From the NCBI RefSeq assembly GCF_030272615.1, contig NC_081411.1, positions 215,186,654 to 215,250,653 on the forward strand: a stretch of 64,000 nt of DNA, written 5' to 3'. Position 1 is the first letter of the stretch. Every line of letters starts with the position of its first letter. The stretch comes from Cryptomeria japonica (Eukaryota > Streptophyta > Pinopsida > Cupressales > Cupressaceae). Under the pieces are notes generated by a model. The model saw only the letters and a list, made by a program, of their open reading frames with translations, made no database searches and was not told the DNA's origin. Of the stretch, positions 46,118-56,694 are shown one piece after another. The translations under genes were made by a program, and so were the position numbers.

Positions 46118-46565
46118 TGTTGGTGTAAATAAATATTCATTTTGGATATTATTACACTTACTTAAGTTAACTTAGGATAATGCATCTCTTCGTAGTTTGG
46201 ATTTGAGACACTTAGGGAAGTGTGCACATAGGGATAGAGCTTGTAGGAGAAATTCCACCTTTTGTGGTCTTATTTTGCTATTACACTCCACATTCGGTGG
46301 GTCATCCACCTCTTGTGGAATATTATATTATTTCTCCTACCTACCTTTAGTATTTCTTACCTACCCTTGTTTCTCATTGAGCCACATGTCATATTTGTGT
46401 GCTCATACATCCATATGGCCTTGCCTATATAAGCAGGCCTATATTCATTGTATTGGTTAATCCAGTTGATCATTTGCATATTGATGAGAATATAGTTTGT
46501 TCTTGTCATTCTATTGTCTCTTTTTATGCTTTTCATTGTGCCCTTGACCTTGGCAAAATCCTACA
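46118..46565 (+). repeat. Copia-2 3' LTR
   Basis: 448 bp, near-identical to 39838-40285, followed by AAATT. Confidence 0.93.
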
Positions 46566-46570
46566 AAATT

Positions 46571-47491
46571 TGACTTAGTTAATATACATGCATTTAATAA
46601 ATGATTTCTAATTAAGCTCTGATTAATTAGTTTTTGTGTGCATGTAGGTACATCTTTCTTACTAGGCTTTTAATTGTGGAGATCTAATTTAAAATCTCTA
46701 GATTGCTTTTGAAATTGTGGAGATCTAATTTATCTAGATCGCTTTTGAAACTGCTTTAAATGTCTTAGATTGGATCAAACTTATATAATACTTTAGATTT
46801 CAGAATATTGAGTTAGACTTTAATATATATATATATATTTAAGACGTGTGGATCTTGAAAATTTTAAATTTGAGATACATGGATGAAGCTAAATTATTAT
46901 ATATTCAAGAGATGCACCTGGATTAAACTTTTTTATATTTAAGCTTTTAGTATGTATATATGTGTGCATGTACATGGTAATTCTAGAAATTATCAATTGC
47001 TTTGAATTAAATTTTTAATGTATACAACATTTGTGTGTGTAAACATGTGTTTTTTGGAAAAATATCAAATTGCAAGTGTTTTATTTTTAATACATGACAT
47101 ATATGTACATGTGTACAAGCGTGCTATTTTTATAAATATCAATTCCTCATGTGTGTATATGTGTTCAATTACACTTGCTATTTTGAGATGTGGATGAAGC
47201 TCTAAATTATTATATATTCAAGAGATGCACCTAGATTAAACTTTTATAAATATCAATTGCTCATACTATATATATGTGTTCAAAATTGCACTTGCTTCAT
47301 TTATTTTTAATCTATTTATTTAGTTTTAGTATCATGTAAGTACACATACACATACATATATAGATTTAGATTAAAAATAAATGAAATTTACATATAGCTC
47401 GAGATGATTATAAATAAAAAAATATATGTATAAATATAATTTCCATGAAACACATGTATGTATGTGTACTAGAGAAGTGAACACTCCAACG

Positions 47492-47525
<34 letters not shown>

Positions 47526-47851
47526 ATATATATATATATCACATGTACAAGCACTGCATATATGTATATCAAGTCTAGATGTGTGATGATCAACAAGTCC
47601 ACATGTGGTCAACATGAAATATAATTGAAGTGTACATGCAAAATAAACAAGTCCATGTGTACGCGCAAAATAAACAAGTCCCAGTGTGTACACATGTGCA
47701 CATATGTATGTATCAAGTCCATGCTCAAAATGAAATATATAATCAAAGTGCGCAAAATAAACAAGTCCCATGGGATGGAATGATCAAATATCAATAAACT
47801 GCATGAAACATGTAACAAATCTAGCCCCTAAAATGAAGACGGCTATAAGCC
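46571..47851. other. AT-rich interior of the transposon
   Basis: No gene is seen. The string TAAATTATTATATATTCAAGAGATGCACCT occurs twice in near-identical form (about 46892 and 47203). A (TA)n run lies at 47495-47540. It is probably intergenic space between the two convergent transposon genes, beside the Copia-2 insertion site. Confidence 0.4.
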
Positions 47852-48841
47852 CTAAATATGATCTAGATTCCTCTTCAAGCCAAGCAGACGAAGAGGAGAA
47901 GAATTAGTCTACAAGACAAAAATGTTCAAGTTTGTGAGAGTTCTATGTAGTTCATGTTCATATATATAAACAATTAAAAAATTTCAATTATAAGTTCAGT
48001 AGTACATACGTGTACATGAGTAGGCTCATCTCCTCTAGACTCTACTGAGGGCTCTGTATCTCTAGGTGCTATAGGGGTAGTCGATGGCACTGGTATCTCA
48101 TGCTATATATAGTACATGAACACACAGACACACACACACACATATGTATAGATCAAGATCAATTGATGATTTCAAATAGAAATATATATCTAATTTATAT
48201 TTAAAATGTTCATTTTGAACTAGAGATAATTTAATGTTCATACGCATACATACCTGACTTAGATCATCTCCTCTAGGCATTACAGTATTCGGGGCAACAT
48301 AAAAAAAAACTGAGCCACTATCAACAAGATCCTACAAGGTATTTAAAAAAGAGTTGCATGTGTCAATTATATGTATCAATTAATTTAATTTTTAAATAAA
48401 ATATGATTCTAAAACTTGTATCAATTTTTTTAAATTTAAATCAACATTAAATACCTGAAATGGTGACGATGTCTGTAGAAAACTATCAAGAGGATCAGGA
48501 TGATCATATGGCCCATCTAGATGTAAACTCATCCTGATGGTCATGTCCACTTGTACAACAAAATTAATTAAATCTAGATATTAAATCAAATGTACATGAT
48601 GTTTATTTATTTATTTAAAATATTGAATGTAAGTTTGATGAACAAAATTAATTAAATCTCTAAATATATATATATAAATTAAGATAGAGTGTCAACATAC
48701 CGAATCTCTCTGCTCATCCACAACAACCGATGCTGGAGGAGCTGCTCTCACCAAAATTGCTGATGGGTAATCCGACGTGGAAGTCAGTGTTGTAGTGGCC
48801 CCAAACATGGGCTGAAGACATGTAAATGTGTAAAGAGTGAA

Positions 48842-48917
<76 letters not shown>

Positions 48918-50061
48918 ACTGCAAACTGTACATGTATGTACTGGATCTCCCCATACCTGTTTACCACATAAATCATGATCTATGGGACGATCATCGGCAC
49001 AAAGAAAATCGACATATGAACCAATATTATCATGATCAGTGGATGCTCCCCATGTAGTTGAAGAGGATGGACCATGATGTGAACTCGAAGCAAGGTTTGG
49101 ACCATCACAAGGCCCATAGCATAGTTGATGGCAACTCATACAAAAATGAGGTGTTGATGTATGTGGAATGGTTGTACTCATGTAAATATCATCCTCACCA
49201 GTGTCAATGTCGCCACTGTCCAACAAATCGGTTGTCTACTGACTAAGGCTACCAGTGAGTGAGGTCAATGAGTCCAATGTGGAGATAATAGAATGCTGAT
49301 GAACAGTCAAAGGTATAATAGGCATAGAAGCCACAATGGCTTGGTGACGGGCAGGTCTATTGGGGTCAATACATGCCCCCAACCTATCGTGTGGCATGCC
49401 ACCACCAACACCCTATAATGCTCTTATATCAAAATAATTGGGCTTTAAACCCAAAACAAACTCTGCATATAATTTTCTCAAGAAGTATAAAGGGCACTCT
49501 AAGTTGGCATGTGGTGGAGTATCAAATACCATCTGCCATCGATCCCAAAAATTATCGGCCATGCATCCATATGTACACCACCCCATGGATATGCAGGATT
49601 TGTTTGGTGGAATGGGTTCACCTATGATGGGGTTTGAAAAATATGGAACAAGGTGAGATTTGTCTATTCTTAGGTTCAAAATATCCTTATAGGAGAGGCC
49701 ATCAGAATAAAACCGGTGTCTCTCCTCTCTCCATGCTCGATGTGAATCGAGCTCTGCATCTATAGACCTAACTGCATCAATAACGTTTTGCATCTTCGAT
49801 GCAAAATAGTGCATGTGTGGGGATATATGTTGTGCTCTAAGGATCTCATTAACTTTCCCCTATATGAAAACAACATTCTCATCCATAATGGCTCGAAATC
49901 AACCCTCAGCAGAATTAGGAGGTGGAGGATGATGATCGGGTGGGGGTGGGGGTGGGGGTGGAGGTGGGGGTGGAGGTGGTGCACCATGGACAGGTTCATT
50001 TGGGGGGGGGTTGCTCAAGCCCTGTTTCATTAAGCAAATCTTCTATATCAAACAAATCCAT
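47852..50061 (-). pseudogene. Second transposon gene: proline-rich protein of unknown function, spliced
   Basis: ATG 50061 gives MDLFDIEDLLNETGLEQ, then a proline run of about 15 (49930-49980) and a block with RSIDAELDSHRAWREERHRF (49730), DKSHLVPYFSNPIIGEP, WCTYGCMADNFWDRWQMVFD and LYFLRKLYAEFVLG. Next are Ser/Thr-rich sequence and CMSCHQLCYGPCDG. Exon 1 ends at 48957 (donor GTATGG) and exon 2 is 48811-48701 (37 codons, phase 0). Further small exons around 48549-48455, 48330-48255, 48100-48010 and 47912-47852 have plausible GT/AG sites but uncertain phase. A one-base expansion of a C run (about 50003-50011) shifts the frame, and TGA/TAG stops occur near 49905, 49413 and 49235. The Trp/Tyr-rich block could be a DNA-binding or protein-binding domain. 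No known family is recognised. Confidence 0.5.
48841..48905. repeat. (CA)n microsatellite
   Basis: About 32 uninterrupted CA units, followed by (TA)n. It lies in the first intron of the minus-strand gene at 47852-50061. Confidence 0.95.
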
Positions 50062-50420
50062 GTGATGATGTGTATGTAATCTGAGCTCTGCATATATATA
50101 TATACACATGTACACATGATACATTTAATTAAAAATCAAATAAGAATTTAAAATCTAACTTTTGAAACTAAAACATGAATTTAAATTACAAATAATTTTA
50201 AAACATGTACAATCTACATATATATATATATATATATATACATTGTAAACATATATATACATATACAAACTTTACAAACAGATAAATGACAAAAAATTAC
50301 ATGTGTACATATGAAATCAAGAACATGCACGATTTTACATATAATATATATGATCATGTACATAAGAATTTAAAATTTAACATCTACATGAAAATGTTTA
50401 TAATTAATCATCAAGTGATG
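50062..50420. other. AT-rich stretch upstream of the proline-rich gene
   Basis: Contains (TA)n at 50092-50102 and 50218-50240. It is likely to hold the promoter of the minus-strand gene. No specific site can be supported. Confidence 0.35.
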
Positions 50421-51850
50421 CACATGACTTAAGGGGATTGGCCTACAGTTAGGACACGTGGCTTAAGGGGATTAAACTAGAAATAGGATAATTTTGGCTT
50501 AAGGGGATAGGCCTAAATAGGTCATAATTAAATTTTGTAATTAACCATTTAAGACACACGACTTAAAAGGATTGTCCTAACTAGGACAATTGGCTTAATG
50601 GGGTAGGCCTAATTAGGATGTATGTTAATAGATTGGCTTAAGGGGATTGGCTTAAGGGGATAGATTGAATGTATGTTAATAGGAGAATTGTCGTAATAGT
50701 ATGTTAAGAGGCTCGTATGGTTGTAAATATAGTTGATTTAATGTACTTAGAATAGTAATTTTAAATTCAGCATCTACAAACTATAGGATGTATGTGGCTT
50801 AAGGGGACAAGCCTAAATTATAGGATGTACGTGCATTTCCTAATTACATGTGTCTTAAGGGGACATGGTCTAAATTAAATTACATTTGATCATAATTAAG
50901 TTTAATAAATTGAATATATAGTTAATAGGACCTATTTCATGCTATTTAATATATATGGCATTTAATAATATATATAGTTAATAGGTCCTAGTACGTTAAA
51001 AGGGGAATTGCCATAATAGTATGTTAAGAGGCCCGTATGGTTGTAAATAGTTGATTTAATGTACTTAGAATTGGAATTTCAAATTTAGTATCTACAAATT
51101 ATAGGATGTATGTGGCTTAAGGGGAGAGGCATAAACTATAGGATGTATCTGGCTTAAGGGGACAGGCCTAGAAATTATAGGATATACGTGCAACATTTCC
51201 TAATTACATGTGTCTTAAGGGGACATGGTCGAAATTAAATTACATTTGATCATAATTGAGTTTAATAAATTGAATATATAGTTAATAGGACCTATTACAT
51301 GCTATTTAAGAGGCCCATATGGTTGTAATTAGTTAATTTCATGTAAGTTTAGATTAGGAATTTCAAATTTAGCATCTACAAATTTTGTAATTAATCATTT
51401 AAGACACATGGCTTAAACGGATTGGGCTAATTAGGATGTATGTGGCTTAAGATGATAGGCTTAATTAGGATGTATGCGGCTTAATACTATCTGCCTAGAT
51501 TATAGGATGTATGTGGCAAGTAAAGGAAAGAATATTTACTTTAAATATAGGACACACGTGTGGCTTAAGGGGATCATTTTATAAGGTCCTAGTATATACA
51601 TATAGTTAATAGGTCCTAGTATACATTTTAAAATGTCCTAGTATACATATAGTTTATAGGTCCTAGTATACATATAGTTAAGGGGATCATTTTATAAGAA
51701 GATTTACTTTAAATATAGTTAATAGGTCCTAGTATACATTAAAATGGGTATGATTGTAATAGTATGTTTTAAGAGGGGTATAGTCATAATTAGTTAATTA
51801 GTTAATTTCATGTACTTAAGACACCTGACTTAAGGGGATGGACATATGTA
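50421..51850. repeat. Dispersed GGCTTAAGGGGA repeats with an internal tandem duplication
   Basis: About a dozen copies of (G)GCTTAAGGGGA occur, for example near 50427, 50463, 50498, 50638, 50793, 51116, 51152 and 51830. They are usually followed by AGGCCTA or ACATGG. Two larger diverged copies of about 270-310 bp (from about 50688 and from about 51007) share GTATGTTAAGAGGC and TACATTTGATCATAATT. The motif is inverted relative to the 143-bp array at 39036. Confidence 0.8.
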
Positions 51851-51963
51851 CACAATATAGGAGATCTTATGTGGTCAAATTGGGTCATAAGGGGTACATG
51901 TTGTGTACATAAATGTTAAAATGTGGCATGTGTGTGACGGGCCTTTAGGACCACATTATGTTG

Positions 51964-52466
51964 TAAGGGGTCATGCATGTGTTCTAACGCATGCGTGACC
52001 CCTTAGGACCACATATGAGCCCTTTTAACATCCTATACTTAGTGTATGCAATATACCCCAACTGCTAGGATGGTAAAAGGGGTCATATGTGGTCCTAAGG
52101 GGTCACACATGTGTTAGGTCCTAAGGGGTCACACATGTGTTCTAACACATGTGTGACCCCTTAGGCCCAGAGTGTGACCCATTAGAATAGAATGTGGTCC
52201 TAGTAAAGGCTCATCACACACATACACACATACACGCATTCTAACTCAAGGTATAATATAGACATGGCTCAAACTAAATTTTAGGACAAATGTGGCTTAA
52301 AAGGGGAATGAATTTGAAAATAGGAGATGCCTTAAGGGGTTACACACATGTGTTCTACAATGTACATGTGCGACCCCATGGGATCGTGCATACTGTCCTA
52401 AGGGTTCATGTATGTGGTCCTAAGGGGTCACACATGTACATTAGAATGTGCATGCATGACCCCTTA
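51964..52466. repeat. Array of long hairpins TAAGGGGTCACACATGTG
   Basis: Three near-perfect inverted repeats with two-base centres occur: 51964-52005 (20-bp arms, 2 mismatches), 52120-52165 (22-bp arms, perfect) and 52421-52466 (22-bp arms, 2 mismatches). A poorer copy lies near 52332-52378. Half-sites such as GGTCCTAAGGGGTCA are scattered in between. It is located about 0.9-1.4 kb from the right end of the transposon. Confidence 0.85.
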
Positions 52467-52566
52467 AGACCACATACATGACCCCTTTGGACACTATGGC
52501 TGATCCTATGGGGTCATATGTGGTTGTAAGGGGTTGGACGTGATGTGATCCTATGTGGTCATAGGG

Positions 52567-53054
52567 GGTATACAATTTAAAGATGTTTTAAATAGTTTCA
52601 TTTTTGTTGTAATTTTTTGGTTTTGGTTTTCATTTTAATTTTTGTTTTGATCTTGTAAACTAAATGTTTTGGTTTTCATTTTTTTTTGGGTTTTTCTTTC
52701 GTTAAAAAAAAATCCTAATCTAATCGATTCATAAAAAAAATTCAAACTAAATTTAACTAATTTTAAAAATAAAAACATACTATTCTAATTAAAATAAAAT
52801 TATTGAACTAAAACACATTTTTTTCTAACAAAAAAATAAAATTTAAAACTAAAAATTATTAACAAAAAAAATAATTTTTAAACTAAAAAGTTAATCTAAA
52901 CATGAATTATTGAATAAAAATGGATGTTGGGCATACCTGGAAGACTAGAAGGTGAGTTGTTGGCAATTCCTATGAGGGCTCCACACCTTGAATCGGGATC
53001 CTGTATGATAAAAATGAACCACATTACGTTAAAAAAAAAATTATATATTCGAAA
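52567..53054. other. A/T-rich stretch in the right subterminal region
   Basis: Poly(T)- and poly(A)-rich DNA (52590-52910), then a short unassigned segment. No gene is seen. Confidence 0.45.
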
Positions 53055-53240
53055 CGGGATCCTGTGTTGAAATAAAACGGGATCCCGTTTCATTTCAAAT
53101 CCCATTTCATTTCAACATGGGATCCAGTTTCATTTTCAACATGGGATCCCGTTTGGAGCTCTAGGCTCAGGATCCCGGGGCCCACAGGATCCCGTTTGAT
53201 TTTAGGCTCAGGATGCCGAGAGCCAACGGGATCCCGATTC
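53055..53240. repeat. Subterminal GGGATCCCGTTT array, right side
   Basis: Roughly nine copies of GGGATCC[CT]G or close variants occur in 190 bp, such as AACGGGATCCTGTG, AACGGGATCCCGTTTC, ATGGGATCCCGTTTGG and AACGGGATCCCGATTC. The palindromic core matches the left cluster at 30158-30235. The array lies about 90-270 bp from the element end. Confidence 0.8.
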
Positions 53241-53302
53241 ATCTCCTATTCTTTCCGCCCAATTTTGACTTTTTAACTAAGTCCAAAACTTCCACATTAA
53301 GC

Positions 53303-53326
53303 GGACACAACTTCTTGAACTTACCC
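53303..53326 (-). repeat. Right terminal inverted repeat
   Basis: Reverse complement of the left end at 23 of 24 positions, followed by TTTA. Confidence 0.75.
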
Positions 53327-53330
53327 TTTA

Positions 53331-53904
53331 GGCCGACCTAGGAATTGAATTTCCCACCAATATTTTGGGGTTAAGCATTATAATATCATATAATTGTGCT
53401 CCCAAAATTTTGGGAAAAAAATGGAGGATTGTGGTAGGAACACACATGGTCCAACCAACTTTTCACCAAACTTTCAGGGCCATTATATGTGATGATATTA
53501 GAGTGGATCCCAAAGTTAGAACTGATTTCAAGGTGTTTTGATATGCGAAATTGGGCCTTAAAGGTCGAAATAGGACATATTTAGGGTTTATGATTAAATG
53601 ATTTATAAAAAGGGGCACACTTAGGGTAAAGGGCCCAATTTTATAATGCGAGGAGTGGTGAAATAGGACTTTAAATTTAATTAAATTCTTAAAGGGAAAT
53701 AATAATGCATGATGCAAACACACTAAGGCGGGTGCTAACCTAAGTGTGAAATTGTACCACCCTAACAAGGGTGTACAATTTACGACATTACAATATGTAT
53801 GTATGTACACATTCATAAATATGTGTGTGTATTTATATATATTCTTTCTTATTTATTTATATATTTACACTCACTCACTTCTTACATTCATATTTATATA
53901 TTTG
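53331..53904. other. Flank between the DNA transposon and the Gypsy LTR
   Basis: No gene is visible. A near-perfect hairpin, AATTGTACCACCCT/AGGGTGTACAATT, lies at 53742-53773. It is probably repeat-derived. Confidence 0.4.
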
Positions 53905-54659
53905 TGTAGACACCTAAAATTGTCCAGTTTAATTAAATAAATATTTTATTTATTTAATTATTTAAGCCTATTTCTTCTATTAATTAAATAAATTTTTATT
54001 TATTTAATTAATTCATTTATCCTCTTCTAGCCTTATTTCTTATTTAAATAAATACATTTATTTATTTAAATTACCCCTTTCCTAAATTAAATAAATATTT
54101 TTATTTATTTAATTGTCTTATTCTTCTATTAATTAAATAAATCTTTATTTATTTAATTAATTCATTATCTTTTTCTACACATGACACATGTCATTCATCT
54201 CTTAATTCCTACACTTTCATTATTTTGGTATTTCTTATACCTACCCTCTAATCCTAGCTGACCTCTCTTTTTACACCTCTCAATCTTAACCCTCCATTTC
54301 TTATTGTGTCTTCTATTTAAGAAGATGCTTTCTTCATTGTCAAACCCTAACTACTTGATCAATTGACTACACTACGATCCTACTTGCAACCACATTCCGT
54401 TCTTTGTTGAGCTCTTGTGCATATAAAAATCTGAGAGCAAATATATCAAGCAAGATCAATGGAGATAGGAAGAATGGAGATCAAAACCCTATTGGACATG
54501 TGATGGTATAATCTTTGTGATTTTGAGTTATTTGCATTGTCTTAGGTAATCTTCATATGTTATGGTGGATCTTTGTTGATTGTTAGGCTAGGGTTTAGTG
54601 GTTGGATTCATTTAGCCTTTCAATATTGTTATTATTGTTATCCATTTTCACCATATACA
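53905..54659 (+). repeat. Gypsy 5' LTR
   Basis: Starts TGTAGACACCTAAAATTGTCC and ends ACCATATACA, about 755 bp. It contains several copies of an AATTAAATAAAT/TTTATTTATTTAATT motif (53930-54160), which makes this part strongly self-complementary. The paired LTR is outside the window, so the ends rest on the primer-site position. Confidence 0.75.
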
Positions 54660-54662
54660 TTT

Positions 54663-54680
54663 TGGCACGCCTGATGGGAC
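54663..54680 (+). promoter_or_regulatory. Gypsy primer-binding site (probable)
   Basis: TGGCACGCCTGATGGGAC lies 3 bases after the LTR end. It resembles the TGGCGCCGTTGCCGGGGA-type site of plant Tat/Athila elements with several changes. Confidence 0.55.
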
Positions 54681-56694
54681 TCTTGTCCCTTTGCATTTAA
54701 CATTTTTGTTGCAGATTTTGCATTTTTGAAGTTGCAGATCGGACAATTTTCGACGACATTTTAGGTTTTTCCGCGTCTGCGAGCGTTCAGATCGCGTTTT
54801 TGTGTTTCAGAAGCGTCTGCAATATCGTGAATCGCGTCTGTGTTTTTGTCAGAATTTATTTTGCAGGTTTTTGGAGCCGCGTCTGTGAATTTAAAATGCG
54901 TCTATGTTGAATCTGCTCACGTCTGTGTTCGAAAAAAACGTCTGCGTTCTGTGGGCGCGTCTGTGCATCACAGAACCACGTCCGTGTAATATAGATGCGT
55001 TTGTGTCTGGTATAACTGCATCTGTGCTTTCTGTTTTGCAATTTTCAAATTTTTCTTTGATTCGGGTTTTCAGATTTTATACTTAGGGTTTCGGATCTAG
55101 TTTATTTTCGGCTAACCCTTGCAGATCTAGCTAACTAAGTTTGTGCAGCTTGCTTTGGAGGCAAAAACGTTTTTGTTGAAGGCCCCTTTTTCACAAAGTC
55201 TTTTGGGTTTTCTAAAATTTACCTAACTTGTGTTCTTGCAGGAAGGGGTTATCATTTGAGACAACCCAAACTACTAACAATTTTGTTGCAGGGCCTTTGC
55301 TAGGGTTTTGTAATTTTGTTGTGTGCCTTGTTTTCATAGATTAGCAAACACTTCCATTGGTGCACTAAAATTGAATCATTGTCTTTTGTGTCTTGAGCAA
55401 TAGGCTCTTTTTGTTTAATCTTTAGAGGGCCTGTCTTCCCGTGTGGTCATTAGGACTACTAGTGAGAAGAGAATGACCCAAGTGGTAGCGAGGAAAACCC
55501 ACCTCATCCAAACCACTATAATCAAATGTATTCATGGTGAAAACTATGGATAACGTGTGCTGATTAGTTCATACCGACACTATGTCTCCCCATAAACCCG
55601 TTTGATCAAATTTATTTGATCATTTGTAGGGCGTAACCCCTACCGGCTGGGAGCCTTCTGTATTTACAGAGCTGAAAGTGCCGCATGTATGGCCACACGA
55701 GCGGATGCCCTTACTAGCACCATTTTGTTTTAGAGGCCCAAATCCTTCTAGTTGTTGGGGCAGGAGGTCGGACCTCTGGTAGCGGCCCACACACATACGG
55801 TTCTTAGTAGAGATACAAAGTTCGCCATGGGGAGTTTTCATGGGGACTGATGCTTGGCTGACCCGAGAAGTGAGTGCCGAGGGTGGAGCCAGTGAGGTCA
55901 AGCATCTAAGTATCCGCTTTGAATAGCATAGCCTCGGGGGTAAAACCTCATGTGGGATCAACAACTATTGTCTTGGCCAGCCATAAGAATTGTGCTTGAC
56001 TTATTTTAAACATTCAAAACATTCAAAACCAAATAGCAAAACATTGTGTCTTTTGTGTTTTCAAGTGTATGCAAAACATTTTTACATCAAACAACACACT
56101 TTTCTTGGAGAGTCTAAACACTTGCAAACATTGAGTCCTCATCAATATTGTGTCCTCTTGTCACGAAAAACAGTCAAACATTCAGATTTGGTCACAACTT
56201 CACAAATTGGAAAAATTTTACAGTCAAGCAAACAAGAGCAATCAGTTTCGGAATTCTTGAGCTTCCTAGGTTGTTTCTCCAGGTTTTCATCTTGCATTCA
56301 ACTTGTCTTTGGGTCTCACAAAATCCATCATTGCTTTACACCTTACATTACATTCACATTTGTCTAAACTTGAGTCAAAAGGTCACTTGCTTGTCCTCAT
56401 CATACTTTGTCAACACACTACATACAACTACACTTTGCTAAGTGGTCCCTGATCAAGGTTTCTTACCTTTGGGTCTCATTTAGTCTTACTTAGAGTCAAG
56501 GTCAACTTACCTCATCAAGAGAAACTATCCTCTCTTTGGAAGTCACACCTACTCTACTACTTACATACTTGGTCTTACACTTTGGACATTGCAAGTACAC
56601 CTCAAGATTCATTTACATCCCATACAACTCTTGGTCTTCCATACTCTTTTCACTTTTCATCTAGTCTCTCACATCTTGGTCAAACACCTAGTTC
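54681..56694 (+). other. Gypsy untranslated leader
   Basis: 2 kb without a gag-like frame. It has an array of about eleven CGTCTGTG-like motifs (54772-55028) and a GC-richer block (55625-55975). Open frames here are short and unlike known proteins. Confidence 0.6.
54772..55028 (+). repeat. Irregular array of GCGTCTGTG motifs
   Basis: Variants GCGTCTGCG, GCGTCTGCA, GCGTCTGTG, ACGTCTGTG, ACGTCCGTG, GCGTTTGTG and GCATCTGTG recur roughly every 20-30 bases. The variants differ mainly by C/T or G/A changes, as expected for CpG decay of a GCGTCTGTG consensus. Confidence 0.7.

Larger units (their letters stand above)
39838..46565 (+). mobile_element. Copia-2: full-length LTR retrotransposon with many TAG stops
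   Basis: AAATT duplications (39833-39837, 46566-46570) flank TGTTGG...CCTACA ends. The 448-bp LTRs differ at about six positions, so it is older than Copia-1. It encodes complete gag, protease, integrase, RT and RNase H in one frame, with in-frame stops and one late frameshift. Leader and 3' region are related to Copia-1, so it may be the pol-encoding partner lineage. Confidence 0.93.
29270..53326. mobile_element. Large DNA transposon with 24-bp TIRs and TTTA duplication (Sola-like?)
   Basis: The ends GGGTAAGTGCAAGAAG..GTGTCC (29270-29293) and, inverted, GGGTAAGTTCAAGAAG..GTGTCC (53326-53303) match at 23 of 24 positions. They are flanked by TTTA on both sides (29266-29269, 53327-53330). Inside are a transposase-like gene on plus (30424-38767) and a convergent proline-rich gene on minus (47852-50061). 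Subterminal and internal palindromic repeat arrays are also present. Two Copia elements are nested in it. Removing them leaves about 12.1 kb. A 4-bp duplication and a widespread eukaryotic DDE-type protein would fit the Sola superfamily, but this assignment is inference. Confidence 0.65.
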
